Source: Helicobacter canis (GTDB taxonomy: Bacteria; Campylobacterota; Campylobacteria; Campylobacterales; Helicobacteraceae). From it: a stretch of DNA of 64,000 bases. The position numbers and the translations under genes were made by a program. Location of the stretch: assembly GCF_900451095.1 (NCBI RefSeq), contig NZ_UGHV01000001.1, forward strand, positions 1,922,001-1,986,000, in the 5' to 3' direction. Of this stretch, positions 1 through 8,133 are shown piece after piece (the stretch's first letter is position 1; each line of letters starts with the position of its first letter). Under the pieces are notes generated by a model. It made no database searches and was not told the origin of the DNA. It was given only the letters and a program-made list of their open reading frames with translations.

Positions 1-433
1 CCACCGGCTCACTAACTGCGCCAAAATCTCGCAAATCATCGTGTGCCACCCCTAAAATCCGCTCTTTAATCACATTAGCATAGCTAGTAATCCCCCCAAC
101 AAAGACACTAGAAGCCCCAGCAATACGCGTGAAGCGGTAGCTTAGCAGCCCACCAGTGCAGCTCTCTGCGGTTGCTAGGGTGAGATTTTGCGCTGTAAGT
201 CTCTCTAGCGCGATAGATTCTAGGCATTCTCCAAGGATTACACCCTGCTTGAAAAACCCCTTCACCCATAGCTCAAATGCATCGATATGCGCCTGCTTGC
301 CTTGCAGAAGTGCGTAAGAGCCTTTGTCTTCCCAGATGAGATGCAGTGTGTCAATCATCTCTGCACAAAGCACCCTAGCAGAATCCATATCTATATGAAG
401 AAACATAATCATCTTGCTTGCTGCAGTGTCCAT
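1..433 (-). CDS. cinA: CinA-family nicotinamide-nucleotide amidase, 3' part beyond the window
   Basis: Reading leftward from an ATG at 431-433, the frame stays open to the window edge (about 144 codons). The protein carries the CinA C-terminal signature: TAESCTGGLLS, then GASSVFVGGITSYAN and KERILGV. This domain deamidates nicotinamide mononucleotide (PncC activity) in pyridine nucleotide recycling. About 75 residues precede the motif and I do not recognise them. AAGGAT lies six bases upstream of the ATG, which supports the start. The gene is divergent from ppk2, leaving a shared AT-rich promoter gap of about 125 bp. The family is clear; the gene is incomplete here. Confidence 0.85.
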   Translation of the reverse strand, partial: MDTAASKMIMFLHIDMDSARVLCAEMIDTLHLIWEDKGSYALLQGKQAHIDAFELWVKGFFKQGVILGECLESIALERLTAQNLTLATAESCTGGLLSYRFTRIAGASSVFVGGITSYANVIKERILGVAHDDLRDFGAVSEPV

Positions 434-558
434 TGTGATCCTTTGTGGGTTGTGGGATTTAAGAAGATAGGATTCTAGCAAATTTGCTTAAAATTTTTAA
501 AGTATCTTTCAAGTTAATCCCATATAATAGTAGCTTTACATTTGCTTAAGGAGTGGCT

Positions 559-1404
559 ATGCAGCAAGGCAAAAAAGAGTCCAAAAAGGCAATCACCATT
601 CGCCCAGAGTCCGACAAATCTCGCGCCAAAGAGATCTATAAAAAAAAGAATGGACGCTTGCGCGAGGAATTTTATCTCAAAGAGATAGAGAAGCTTCAAG
701 TCGAGCTACTGAAGTTGCAAAATTGGGTCAAAAAGACCAATCAAAAAATCGTCATTATCCTAGAGGGGCGCGATGCAGCGGGCAAAGGCGGGACGATCAA
801 AGCTCTCACAGAGCATTTGAATCAACGAGGATTTCGTATCGTGGCGTTGCCAAAGCCCACAGAAATTGAAAAAACGCAATGGTATTTCACACGCTACATT
901 AGCACACTGCCAAGTGGAGGGGAGATTGTGTTTTTTGATAGGAGCTGGTATAACCGCGCGGGTGTGGAGCGTGTAATGGGCTTTTGCACGCAAGAAGAAT
1001 ATAAGCAGTTTATCTATCAAGTAAGCAATCTTGAGCAAATGCTCATCTCTAGCGGGACGATGATTTTCAAATACTTCCTTGATGTGGGGCAAGATGAGCA
1101 AAAGCGCAGAATCAAGCGCAGGAAGACTGATCCGCTTAGAATGTGGAAGCTAAGCCCGATTGACTCTAAGTCCCTTGACTTATGGGATGAATACACCTCC
1201 GTATTTGAAAAGATGTTTTCACGCACACATACGCCTTTCGCACCTTGGATCATTGTAAATTCTAATGACAAAAAGGCTGCTAGGCTCAATATCGCACGCG
1301 ATTTGCTTAGCAAGATTGACTATGAGGGCAAGGACCCTTCGGCTGTGTGTATGCTCCCAGATCCTGCGATCTTGCACCCATACTCTCAATCTCCACAGGT
1401 ATAG
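559..1404 (+). CDS. ppk2: Polyphosphate kinase 2 (PPK2 family)
   Basis: Cytoplasmic enzyme that moves phosphate between polyphosphate and nucleoside di/triphosphates. The Walker A-like loop GRDAAGKGGTIK starts near residue 70. The lid/Walker B region FDRSWYNRAGVERVMGF follows, then a basic KRRIKRRKTDPLRMWKLS segment typical of single-domain PPK2. Length (281 residues) fits the family. A GTG at 553 is in frame, but AAGGAG (548-553) overlaps it and sits five bases before the ATG at 559, so the ATG is preferred. An A8 run near 640-647 could slip but the frame is intact. Substrate preference (ADP or GDP) cannot be read from sequence. Confidence 0.93.
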   Translation: MQQGKKESKKAITIRPESDKSRAKEIYKKKNGRLREEFYLKEIEKLQVELLKLQNWVKKTNQKIVIILEGRDAAGKGGTIKALTEHLNQRGFRIVALPKPTEIEKTQWYFTRYISTLPSGGEIVFFDRSWYNRAGVERVMGFCTQEEYKQFIYQVSNLEQMLISSGTMIFKYFLDVGQDEQKRRIKRRKTDPLRMWKLSPIDSKSLDLWDEYTSVFEKMFSRTHTPFAPWIIVNSNDKKAARLNIARDLLSKIDYEGKDPSAVCMLPDPAILHPYSQSPQV

Positions 1405-1416
1405 CTAGCCTAGATC

Positions 1417-1447
1417 AAAAGTGGATTCTAGCCTAGAATCCACTTTT
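1417..1447. repeat. Perfect palindrome of the AAAAGTGGATTCTAG repeat
   Basis: AAAAGTGGATTCTAG (1417-1431) and its exact reverse complement (1433-1447) are separated by one base, giving a 15-bp stem just after ppk2. The same 15-mer recurs dozens of times in the window, singly or as head-to-head pairs. Here it could act as a bidirectional transcript end, but it lacks a clean terminal T run. Confidence 0.9.
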
Positions 1448-1537
1448 GCAATCTCTGCCCACATCTCGCGCAATCCACTCGCGCCACACCTTAGCGGCAT
1501 AATACTTTTGCCACATAGCAATCCACGCGCTTTACAC

Positions 1538-1570
1538 TTGACTTGTTTTTTTTTTTTTTTTTTGTTAGAG
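1538..1570 (+). promoter_or_regulatory. T18 tract in a putative phase-variable promoter
   Basis: An uninterrupted run of 18 T (1546-1563) lies 48 bp before the next start codon. A TTGACT sequence (1538-1543) precedes it, and G plus a TTAGAGT stretch follows, which may be a weak -10. Slippage would change promoter spacing. The same arrangement (T tract, one G, then a -10-like hexamer) occurs before the autotransporter and a radical SAM gene in this window. Tract and position are seen; the switching role is inferred. Confidence 0.55.
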
Positions 1571-1611
1571 TCTCAAGCCGCATTTTGCAAATTATTTCAT
1601 AGGAGATACCA

Positions 1612-2112
1612 ATGACACAATCAGTAGCACTAACAGAGCTAGTGAAGTTTGATGACACAAGCTTCACGCCAAAAGAATCCAATGTCTTAATTGAGAAAAT
1701 CATAAGCGGGCTAAATCTACCTGCCCCTATCGCAGCGGATTTTAGACGCAAGATGGGCACGCTCTTTGAGACGACAAAAATCATAAGCGGCAAGCTTGTC
1801 TATATCGGCAGGATCATTTGCGTGAAGCTTTGGGACTTTATCTGCCAGAATCCAAATATGGCACTAGGCACGCTTATTGGCGCGATATTTGGGCTGTTTC
1901 TTAGCGCGGTGCCGCTTATTGGCGGGATTTTGGCACTGCTATCGACATTTCTTGGAGCGACTATCGGCAGCTATCTTGACCAGCTGCAAAAAGGTGGCAC
2001 ACAAGTAGATGGCACGCTTTCTAAGGTGCTTGTAGGCGCGACAAATGCGACAAAAGAGTTTTTCAAGCTTATTAGAGAAATTTTAGCGGCGTTGAAAAAC
2101 GACTTCAAATAA
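1612..2112 (+). CDS. Unknown protein with a glycine-rich membrane segment
   Basis: A 166-residue protein I do not recognise. Residues about 1-75 look soluble and helical. Residues about 82-125 form a hydrophobic, glycine-rich stretch (MALGTLIGAIFGLFLSAVPL, then GGILALLSTFLGATIGSYL) with repeated small-xxx-small spacing, as in glycine-zipper membrane helices. A charged helix ends the protein. No signal peptide is visible. The start follows AGGAGA by five bases. It is 16 bp upstream of the next gene, which also has a glycine/alanine-rich hydrophobic core, so the two probably form an operon and may act together at a membrane. The T18 tract upstream may control both. Confidence 0.75.
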   Translation: MTQSVALTELVKFDDTSFTPKESNVLIEKIISGLNLPAPIAADFRRKMGTLFETTKIISGKLVYIGRIICVKLWDFICQNPNMALGTLIGAIFGLFLSAVPLIGGILALLSTFLGATIGSYLDQLQKGGTQVDGTLSKVLVGATNATKEFFKLIREILAALKNDFK

Positions 2113-2128
2113 CGACAAAGGAGACAAA

Positions 2129-3415
2129 ATGGCTGAACTAAAAGCAGGAGATCTAGGACTCACGCCAAGAAATACGCAGTGGAAAGACAGCTACAAAACG
2201 CTTGTTATGTCTAAAAATATTAAAACACTTATTAAGATTCTTAGCAAAGCAAGTCCTGAAGAGCGAAATACTACTTACAAGGAGGCTTACTCGGCAGTTT
2301 TTCACAAATCATTAGGCAATCAAGTAGGTGTATTGGAATACGCAGGAGCGACAGCAGCGATAGGGCTTAGCGGAGTAGCTGGAGCAGGAGCTGCGGCGAC
2401 ACTAGGGGCGACTACGACAAGCTGGGGACTCTTTGGCGTTACGCTATTTACTACAATCACAGCTGCGCCTGTGGCATTGGTAGCTGGAGCAGCAGCAGGC
2501 ACAGCAGCTATCGGCTATGGTGCGTATAAGCTTATAAGCAGCTCGGCAAAAGATAGGGGCAAAGAGCAGAAGACTGATGAATTCATACAGCAAGGGCAAT
2601 TTGAAGTGCAGCCCACAAGAGTGCTAAACCCTTTCATCTTTCCAGCGGCTGATGAGATAGTAAGTGTCTATGGATTTTTACAAACACAGCATAATCCAAA
2701 TTGGCAGGAGTTTTTGGAGCTATTTGACTCTGCTATCCTTGATCCAACGCTAGTAGAAGAAATACGCAAAAGCGATAAAGACAAAGAGCTAAGCCTATCT
2801 GCGCAATTGCGTGGGCAATTTCTCACACACACCAAGCGATATTTAAACAATGTCAAAAGCCAATACAATCAAGAAAATAGCAAGCTTATCTCCGCTTGTG
2901 TGGCGTTTATGGAGATCAATAATGAATTTGCCCTCCCGCGACTTGTGCAAGAAGAGCGGAAAGCACTCATCGATACTATCCGCAAAGGAGATATTCCCAT
3001 CACCCAAGAGGCAATAGCGTATGAAGAGTTTTTAGCCCTCTTTAGTCTGTATAAAATGCTCTTAAACCACCCGCAAAACTCCAAAGAGCAGCAGCAGCTC
3101 CAAAAAGCAAAAATGCACGAGCGAGCAAGAGAGCTAGGCGATATAGCAGAAAAAGTCTTTGATAGCATAGTGAATGATACGCGTATTATCAAGCTTGATC
3201 ACACCAATTATCTGCGCTATTTGCGAGAAATCATCGATGTGCTAGAGGCTGAACAAGCGCGTGCGTTTATTGAGACCTTGCTTAAAGATCTTGCGGCGTG
3301 TATGCTCATTGACAATAAGCTAGAATCCTATGAACAAGAGCTTTTGCAAGGCATTATAGATTCTACGCATTTGCAAGGCACAGATCTTACCACCCTACTT
3401 GAATCATACAAATAG
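2129..3415 (+). CDS. Unknown protein with glycine/alanine-rich hydrophobic core
   Basis: A 428-residue protein of unknown function. Residues about 68-135 are alanine/glycine-rich and hydrophobic (for example TAAIGLSGVAGAGAAATLGA and VALVAGAAAGTAAIGYGAY), consistent with two or three tightly packed membrane helices. The remaining ~290 residues are charged and helical. The C-terminal ~100 residues (DLAACMLIDNKLESYEQELL) faintly recall TerB-like helical domains, but I would not assign that. A good ribosome site (AAAGGAGACAAA) precedes the ATG. Operon with the preceding gene. Candidate roles (pore former, stress protein, toxin partner) are guesses. Confidence 0.75.
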   Translation: MAELKAGDLGLTPRNTQWKDSYKTLVMSKNIKTLIKILSKASPEERNTTYKEAYSAVFHKSLGNQVGVLEYAGATAAIGLSGVAGAGAAATLGATTTSWGLFGVTLFTTITAAPVALVAGAAAGTAAIGYGAYKLISSSAKDRGKEQKTDEFIQQGQFEVQPTRVLNPFIFPAADEIVSVYGFLQTQHNPNWQEFLELFDSAILDPTLVEEIRKSDKDKELSLSAQLRGQFLTHTKRYLNNVKSQYNQENSKLISACVAFMEINNEFALPRLVQEERKALIDTIRKGDIPITQEAIAYEEFLALFSLYKMLLNHPQNSKEQQQLQKAKMHERARELGDIAEKVFDSIVNDTRIIKLDHTNYLRYLREIIDVLEAEQARAFIETLLKDLAACMLIDNKLESYEQELLQGIIDSTHLQGTDLTTLLESYK

Positions 3416-3417
3416 CT

Positions 3418-3439
3418 CTAGGGCTGCTCCAAGCCCTAG
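3418..3439. terminator. Possible terminator hairpin
   Basis: CTAGGGCT (3418-3425) and AGCCCTAG (3432-3439) can pair around a six-base loop, beginning three bases after the upstream stop codon. No T run follows, so this is only a possible terminator. Confidence 0.4.
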
Positions 3440-3523
3440 CTAGATACGCAGAGAGCGGCTGCCATCTGCGTGGCAAAGCCAGCGCAAAGCTTCTTTAGCA
3501 ACAGCGCAAAGCAATCCATAGCA

Positions 3524-3554
3524 CTAGAATCCACTTTAAAAAAGTGGATTCTAG
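3524..3554. repeat. Inverted pair of the 15-mer repeat
   Basis: CTAGAATCCACTTT (3524-3537) and AAAGTGGATTCTAG (3541-3554) are perfect 14-base arms around AAA. A further partial copy (GGATTCTAG) follows near 3564. The orientation is opposite to that of the palindrome at 1417-1447. Confidence 0.9.
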
Positions 3555-3635
3555 ATCAAACACGGATTCTAGGGGGCGTTATCAAAGATTTGCTAGAATC
3601 CTATTTTGGCATCAAATTTAAACTTAAGGATTTCT

Positions 3636-4835
3636 ATGCAAAGTAGCTTTGATACGACACTAATCCACGGGGGACTTACCACAGACCCACGCACAGGGGC
3701 GGTAAATACGCCTATTTTCCAAACCTCTACTTACGCACAAGATGAGCTAGGCAAACACAAAGGCTATGAATACTCTCGCACCAAAAACCCTACAAGAGAT
3801 GGGATTGAAAGCCTTATTGCTGAATGTGAGGGCGGGAAATATGGCTTTGCCTTTGCCTCTGGTATGGCAGCTCTTGGCACGATTTTGAGCCTATTTAAAA
3901 GTGGAGATTGCCTCATCATCTCACAAAATGTCTATGGTGGGACTTTTAGAATCTTAGATAAAGTCTTTAACAACTTTGGTATCGTGTATAAAATCGTGGA
4001 TACAAGGGATTTAGACGCGCTCAATGCTGCCTTAACCTCTGAAGTCAAAGCCGTGCTGATTGAAAGCCCTGCCAACCCGCTTTTAAGCGTTACGCCTTTG
4101 GCAAAAGTTGCCCAGCTTTGCCGACAAAAAGGCGTGCTAAGTATCGTGGATAATACCTTTATGACGCCCTATCTCCAGCAGCCTTTGAAGCTTGGCATTG
4201 ATATTGTGGTGCATTCTGCGACAAAGTATCTTGGCGGGCATAGCGACCTTGTAGCCGGGCTTGTGGTGGTAGATGATGAGAGCTTGGCTGAACGCATAGG
4301 ATTCTTGCAAAATAGCATTGGTGGAGTGCTTGCGCCATTTGATAGTTTTTTGCTTATCCGTGGTATGAAAACGCTAGGCTTACGAATGCAGCGACATTGT
4401 GAAAACGCCCTGTTTCTAGCAGAAGCTCTAAGCGAACACAAAGCGGTAGAAAAAGTGTATTATCCGGGACTAAAAAGTGATAGTGAATATGAAGTGCAAA
4501 GCTCTCAAGCACGCGGTGGCGGAGGAATGCTAAGCTTTATCCTAAAGCCAGAGTATGATTATAGGATCTTTTTTAAATCCACGCGTATTATCGTTTTAGC
4601 TGAAAGTTTGGGGGGCGTGGAGAGTCTGCTCTGCCACCCTGCGAGTATGACCCACGCCTCTATCCCTAAAGATCTGCGTGAATCTATGGGGATAGCTGAA
4701 AATCTTATCCGCCTATCTGTTGGCATTGAATATGGCAAAGACTTGCTTGAAGATATACATCAAGCGATTGAAAAAAGTCGTGCGCAATATGCCTTGATAT
4801 TAGATTCTAGCCACTTGCTTTTAGATTCTTTTTAG
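3636..4835 (+). CDS. metB: Cystathionine gamma-synthase / beta-lyase family PLP enzyme
   Basis: A PLP-dependent transsulfuration enzyme (399 residues). Family marks are EYSRTKNPTRDGIESLIAE, the FAFASGMAALGTIL cofactor loop, VDNTF, and the PLP-lysine motif HSATKYLGGHSD with Lys about residue 197. It would act in the cytoplasm in methionine/cysteine interconversion. Gamma-synthase, beta-lyase and gamma-lyase cannot be told apart safely by eye, so metB is tentative. The ATG at 3636 follows AAGGA by seven bases; an in-frame TTG at 3606 has no ribosome site. The last ~15 residues (LILDSSHLLLDSF) come partly from degenerate ATTCTAG-type repeat sequence, making the tail slightly long. Confidence 0.85.
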   Translation: MQSSFDTTLIHGGLTTDPRTGAVNTPIFQTSTYAQDELGKHKGYEYSRTKNPTRDGIESLIAECEGGKYGFAFASGMAALGTILSLFKSGDCLIISQNVYGGTFRILDKVFNNFGIVYKIVDTRDLDALNAALTSEVKAVLIESPANPLLSVTPLAKVAQLCRQKGVLSIVDNTFMTPYLQQPLKLGIDIVVHSATKYLGGHSDLVAGLVVVDDESLAERIGFLQNSIGGVLAPFDSFLLIRGMKTLGLRMQRHCENALFLAEALSEHKAVEKVYYPGLKSDSEYEVQSSQARGGGGMLSFILKPEYDYRIFFKSTRIIVLAESLGGVESLLCHPASMTHASIPKDLRESMGIAENLIRLSVGIEYGKDLLEDIHQAIEKSRAQYALILDSSHLLLDSF

Positions 4836-4838
4836 AAT

Positions 4839-6014
4839 CTACTTAGCACTCTTTGCCCTATTACACTTTACACACAGCATTTGACAATTTTCTTTCTCCG
4901 TTTTTCCGCCTTTGCTCCAAGGCACTATATGATCTGCCTCCATTTGCTCAATATCAAGCTTTTGCTTTTCGTTAGGGCATTTCACGCCCTTTATATGCCC
5001 ATCGCTATTTGCACACACGCCCCCTTGCCTCTCATACACCGCCCTTTTTACACTCTCACTAAATGCCCTTAGACTTAAATGCTTCTTATCACCACTTAGC
5101 AAGTATGGATACACGCCCTTTTTATTCCCCACTTCATCATCTTGCATAAGCTCTATAATTTTAGATTCTAGCTCTTTAGCATCTAGTGGCTTATCTTTAT
5201 AGAGGTTATACAAAAGCCCCCATTCAAGCCCTTTCATCTCTTTGCGATATTTTTCAAACTTCATCTCCACCCAGTCTATCACCTTTGCAAAATACTCCCA
5301 CAGCTCATCAGCATTTTTAGAATCTATGGCATTTTTAGCCATATACTCGCAAATCTTTTCATCTTTCCTAGAATCCACTATCCAAGCAATAGCACTCTCT
5401 AAAACTTCTTGTCGCAATGCACTGCCATTTAGATATTTAGCTCCCTTTAGCACCGCTAGTCCATTAGGCTTAGAAAATCGTCTCTTTGCATCACTTAGCC
5501 ACACACTCGCATATACTGCATTTCTTAGCTCTTGGTTAGTTAGTGTCTCTCCTGCGATATTGATAGTCTTAAACCACTCTAGCTTCTCGCTATCACTCCC
5601 CTGACACACATACACATTAAGCTTGTAGTCTAAAAACTTCTCTTGCAAGTCTTTGGATAAGGTATGAAAATACTGCGATTTATCATTCCACAGCACAGAA
5701 AAGCTCCCTTTAACATACTCGCATATACTTATAGTTCTTTGCTGTCCATCTAGCACTTCATATTCACACTCCGCACTAGAATCCACATTTTTCACCCAAT
5801 ACATTATATTTAAAGGAAAGCCCTTTAGTATCGTATCTATCACGGCATTTCTTTGGGCTTCTTTATACACAAACTCCCTTTGATATTTGGGGCGTATGTT
5901 AAGCCTTGCTACTCCGCTAGAATCTGCATAGGCGACTATTTGGCTACTCTCCTCATCTCTTGTGTATCCTGCTATTAGCTCTTTTATTTTGATTTCTGTT
6001 TTGTCTATTTGCAT
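4839..6014 (-). CDS. DUF262 protein with C-terminal HNH nuclease domain
   Basis: 391 residues. The N-terminal half is a DUF262 (GmrS/ParB-like) domain: RPKYQREFVYKEAQRNAVID, then YEVLDGQQRTISI. The C-terminal ~70 residues form an HNH nuclease: paired cysteines, EADHIVPWSKGGKTEKENC and LCVKCNRAKSAK. DUF262-HNH proteins are common in antiviral and modification-dependent restriction systems. It starts 12 bp downstream of the methyltransferase gene on the same strand, so the two are probably co-transcribed and may form a restriction-modification or defence pair. That partnership is inferred. The 3' end abuts the convergent metB-like gene with a 3-bp gap. Confidence 0.85.
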   Translation of the reverse strand: MQIDKTEIKIKELIAGYTRDEESSQIVAYADSSGVARLNIRPKYQREFVYKEAQRNAVIDTILKGFPLNIMYWVKNVDSSAECEYEVLDGQQRTISICEYVKGSFSVLWNDKSQYFHTLSKDLQEKFLDYKLNVYVCQGSDSEKLEWFKTINIAGETLTNQELRNAVYASVWLSDAKRRFSKPNGLAVLKGAKYLNGSALRQEVLESAIAWIVDSRKDEKICEYMAKNAIDSKNADELWEYFAKVIDWVEMKFEKYRKEMKGLEWGLLYNLYKDKPLDAKELESKIIELMQDDEVGNKKGVYPYLLSGDKKHLSLRAFSESVKRAVYERQGGVCANSDGHIKGVKCPNEKQKLDIEQMEADHIVPWSKGGKTEKENCQMLCVKCNRAKSAK

Positions 6015-6026
6015 TGTTGCTCCTTA

Positions 6027-7456
6027 TTACATTTTTTCAAATTCAAGTTTTCTTAGCTCATCGACTTCAGCGATTTTGCGGATTAGGATTCTGGCGTAAA
6101 TGCTAGAATAAAGCTCTCCACTTTCACAATCCTTAAAAGCTGGAGTTTTGTCAGTGTGTGGGTTAAACTTTCTATAAAGTGTGCCTTTAGCATTAAAAGT
6201 AAATTTTCCTGTGCTATTGCCAAACTTATCCAAAACTTCCATTTTTTTATTACAAGTAAAATCTACCGAACCAACTATCCCCAAAGCCACTATTTCAAAC
6301 TGCTTAGGATTATGTTTATCTAAGAAAGTTATCGGCACGCCCATAACCCCATCATAATCTAGCGGAATCTCAATAGTTTTATCCACATTGATAGCGTCAT
6401 AATTATCATACTTTGGGTATTGCTCTGGATTCTTTTTGTAACTAGCGATAGTTTCTAAAATTTCATTGCGTTTTTTATGTGTTAAATTTGTGAACCAACA
6501 AATATTGCCAAAACTTCGCCACTTCTGCCCATTTTCATCAATCCAAAATCTATTGCTTCTTTCTTCATAGTAGTTTGGCACTTTAAAAGCAGCATAAGAT
6601 AAAGTCCTGCCCAGCCACAGCTTATTTTCTTTAATGAGTTTAAAAATTTCTTTATAGGTAATAGCGTTTTGATTTCCCAATATCACAAAATTTAATTCTT
6701 TCCCACTCTCTTTTTTCTTTTTCTCTCCATACTCCACTAATTGTGCGACATACTCACGGAAAAGTAAAAAAGGCGGATTTGTTACCACAATATCTGCAAG
6801 TTTAAGCAGCTCTATGCAGTCTTTGCTTCTAAAATCCCCTGCATTATTTAGCCCTTTATCTTCATCAAGTGGGAAAAGGCTAGGCTGTTTATAGGATTTT
6901 TTGCTTTTGTTTTGTGTGGATTCTTTGGGCAGTCCAGATTCTAGCTCGGCTCTAAAATTTTCAAAAAGCTTATGTTTATTAGCTTCAAAGGCTTTTAGTG
7001 TTTCTTGTGATTGTGTTTGGCTATTAGAGAGAGAGAGAGAGAGAGAACGGCTTCTACTTGTTTAAGTGGGTGCATTGATGATAAAACTTTATCTACATCA
7101 TCAATGGAGTGCTTTTGTGGGTTTATTAGCTCATCTTTTATCACATCATCTCTGTGGATCTTTATCGCATAGGCTTTTTTGGGGGAATCTTCTGTGCTTA
7201 CTTCTCTGTAATTTTGACTTTTATAGCAAGTGGTGATAAGAGCCTTTAAGTCAAGCCATTTGAAATTTTTGAAAAAGTATTCAAAAAAGGCACTTTGCAG
7301 TGGGTCATCGCAGTTGCAATAGACGATTTTATCTTTGAAATGCTCTTTGTAGTGTTGCAGCTCGTTTTCTATATCGCTTAGTTGCGTGTAGAACTCATCT
7401 TTTTTATTTTTCTTTGCATCGTGGAGATTGGTGTTTGCTACTTTTGTTTTTGCCAT
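6027..7456 (-). CDS. EcoRI-family adenine DNA methyltransferase, phase-variable, out of frame as sequenced
   Basis: Two frames together encode one methyltransferase. From ATG 7456 the first ~140 residues match the EcoRI-methylase family (KKDEFYTQLSDIENEL, VYCNCDDP, ALITTCYKS). The rest, from about 7025 to the stop at 6027, is open in another frame with catalytic motif VVTNPPF, then NQNAITYKEIF and a long C-terminal region. The join is a (CT)10 tract (7026-7045). As sequenced the first frame runs 10 codons past the tract and stops. By my reading 9 or 12 repeats restore a single frame (9 repeats give about 475 residues); 11 repeats stop at once. The rest is undamaged, which favours an OFF phase over decay. 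The paired DUF262-HNH gene follows by 12 bp. Target site unknown. Confidence 0.88.
7026..7045. repeat. (AG)10 dinucleotide tract, frame switch of the methyltransferase
   Basis: Ten uninterrupted AG units on the + strand (CT on the coding strand) inside the methyltransferase gene, encoding an alternating Leu-Ser run. The tract sits exactly where the coding frame changes. Confidence 0.95.
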
Positions 7457-8133
7457 TGTGTAACCTTAAGTTTGTTTGCGTAAATCGTGTAAAAGTGGAT
7501 TCTATCTTGTTTGTTTTAAGTTTGGCTTTATTGCATTGATATTTATCATACAATTAAAAATCTTATTTACTATCCCCCCACCACAAAGCCTAATCCTAGA
7601 ATCCGCGTTTTGTTATGGATCGCCACGCCTTGTTGGCACAAGGCTCGCGATGACAGATAGGGCGAGTTGGCTTGCTGGTGTAGATTTTTAGCGTCACTAG
7701 AATCCACTTTTTGTGATTATGCGTTTTATTGTCTATGGATTACTAAAGAAGCGCGGTTGCGCCTTGCTTATGGATTGCCACGCCGATCTCATCGGCTCGC
7801 GATGACGGAAACAGGCGTTTTCACAAAGCCTGTTTTACTTCAAAAAGCTTGGTTTGCTTTACAAAACCTGTTTTACTGCCGCACGATTCTAAGCATTGCG
7901 GTGGGGCTGCGGTAGCTTTGCGGCTTATGGTAAAGGTTAGCAAACTTAGCGTTCGTGCCTTTGCCATAAGCTGCAACACTGCCACATTGCTCACTCAAGA
8001 CTGAATCGCCCACCCCCTAGAATCCACTTTTTGCGCGTTTGCAAAAGTGGATTCTAGGCACTGCGCTATGCCACTTATGCTATAATCGCGCGCTTTAAGC
8101 TTAGACACTTCAGCAAGCATTCAAGGAGAGATT
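7457..8133. repeat. Gene-free 677 bp filled with interspersed repeats
   Basis: I see no credible gene here. The stretch holds 15-mer copies or fragments (near 7494, 7598, 7699, 8022 and 8044), two family-B elements with constant flanks and different palindromic cores (7613-7656 and 7769-7806), a fragment resembling the GTTTTGTAAAGC unit near 7830-7880, and the GCGGTGGGGCT tag at 7898-7908 beside a long hairpin. The promoter of the ABC transporter operon presumably lies between about 8060 and 8120. Confidence 0.8.
7918..7976. repeat. 19-bp-stem hairpin beside a constant tag
   Basis: The arm at 7918-7936 (ending CTTATGGTAAAGG) pairs with 7958-7976 (CCTTTGCCATAAGCTGCAA) with only two G-T type mismatches, around a 21-base loop. 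The tag GCGGTGGGGCT lies just upstream. The same tag (reverse complement GCCCCACCGCAATTC) flanks other long hairpins inside lysA and the GT8 gene. Confidence 0.75.

Noticed and set aside
6027-7456. Methyltransferase as a decayed pseudogene
   Set aside because: The only lesion is at a (CT)10 tract and both halves are otherwise intact, so phase variation explains it better.
7476-7915. Short open frames between the methyltransferase and the ABC operon
   Set aside because: They consist of translated family-B and 15-mer repeats and lack ribosome sites.
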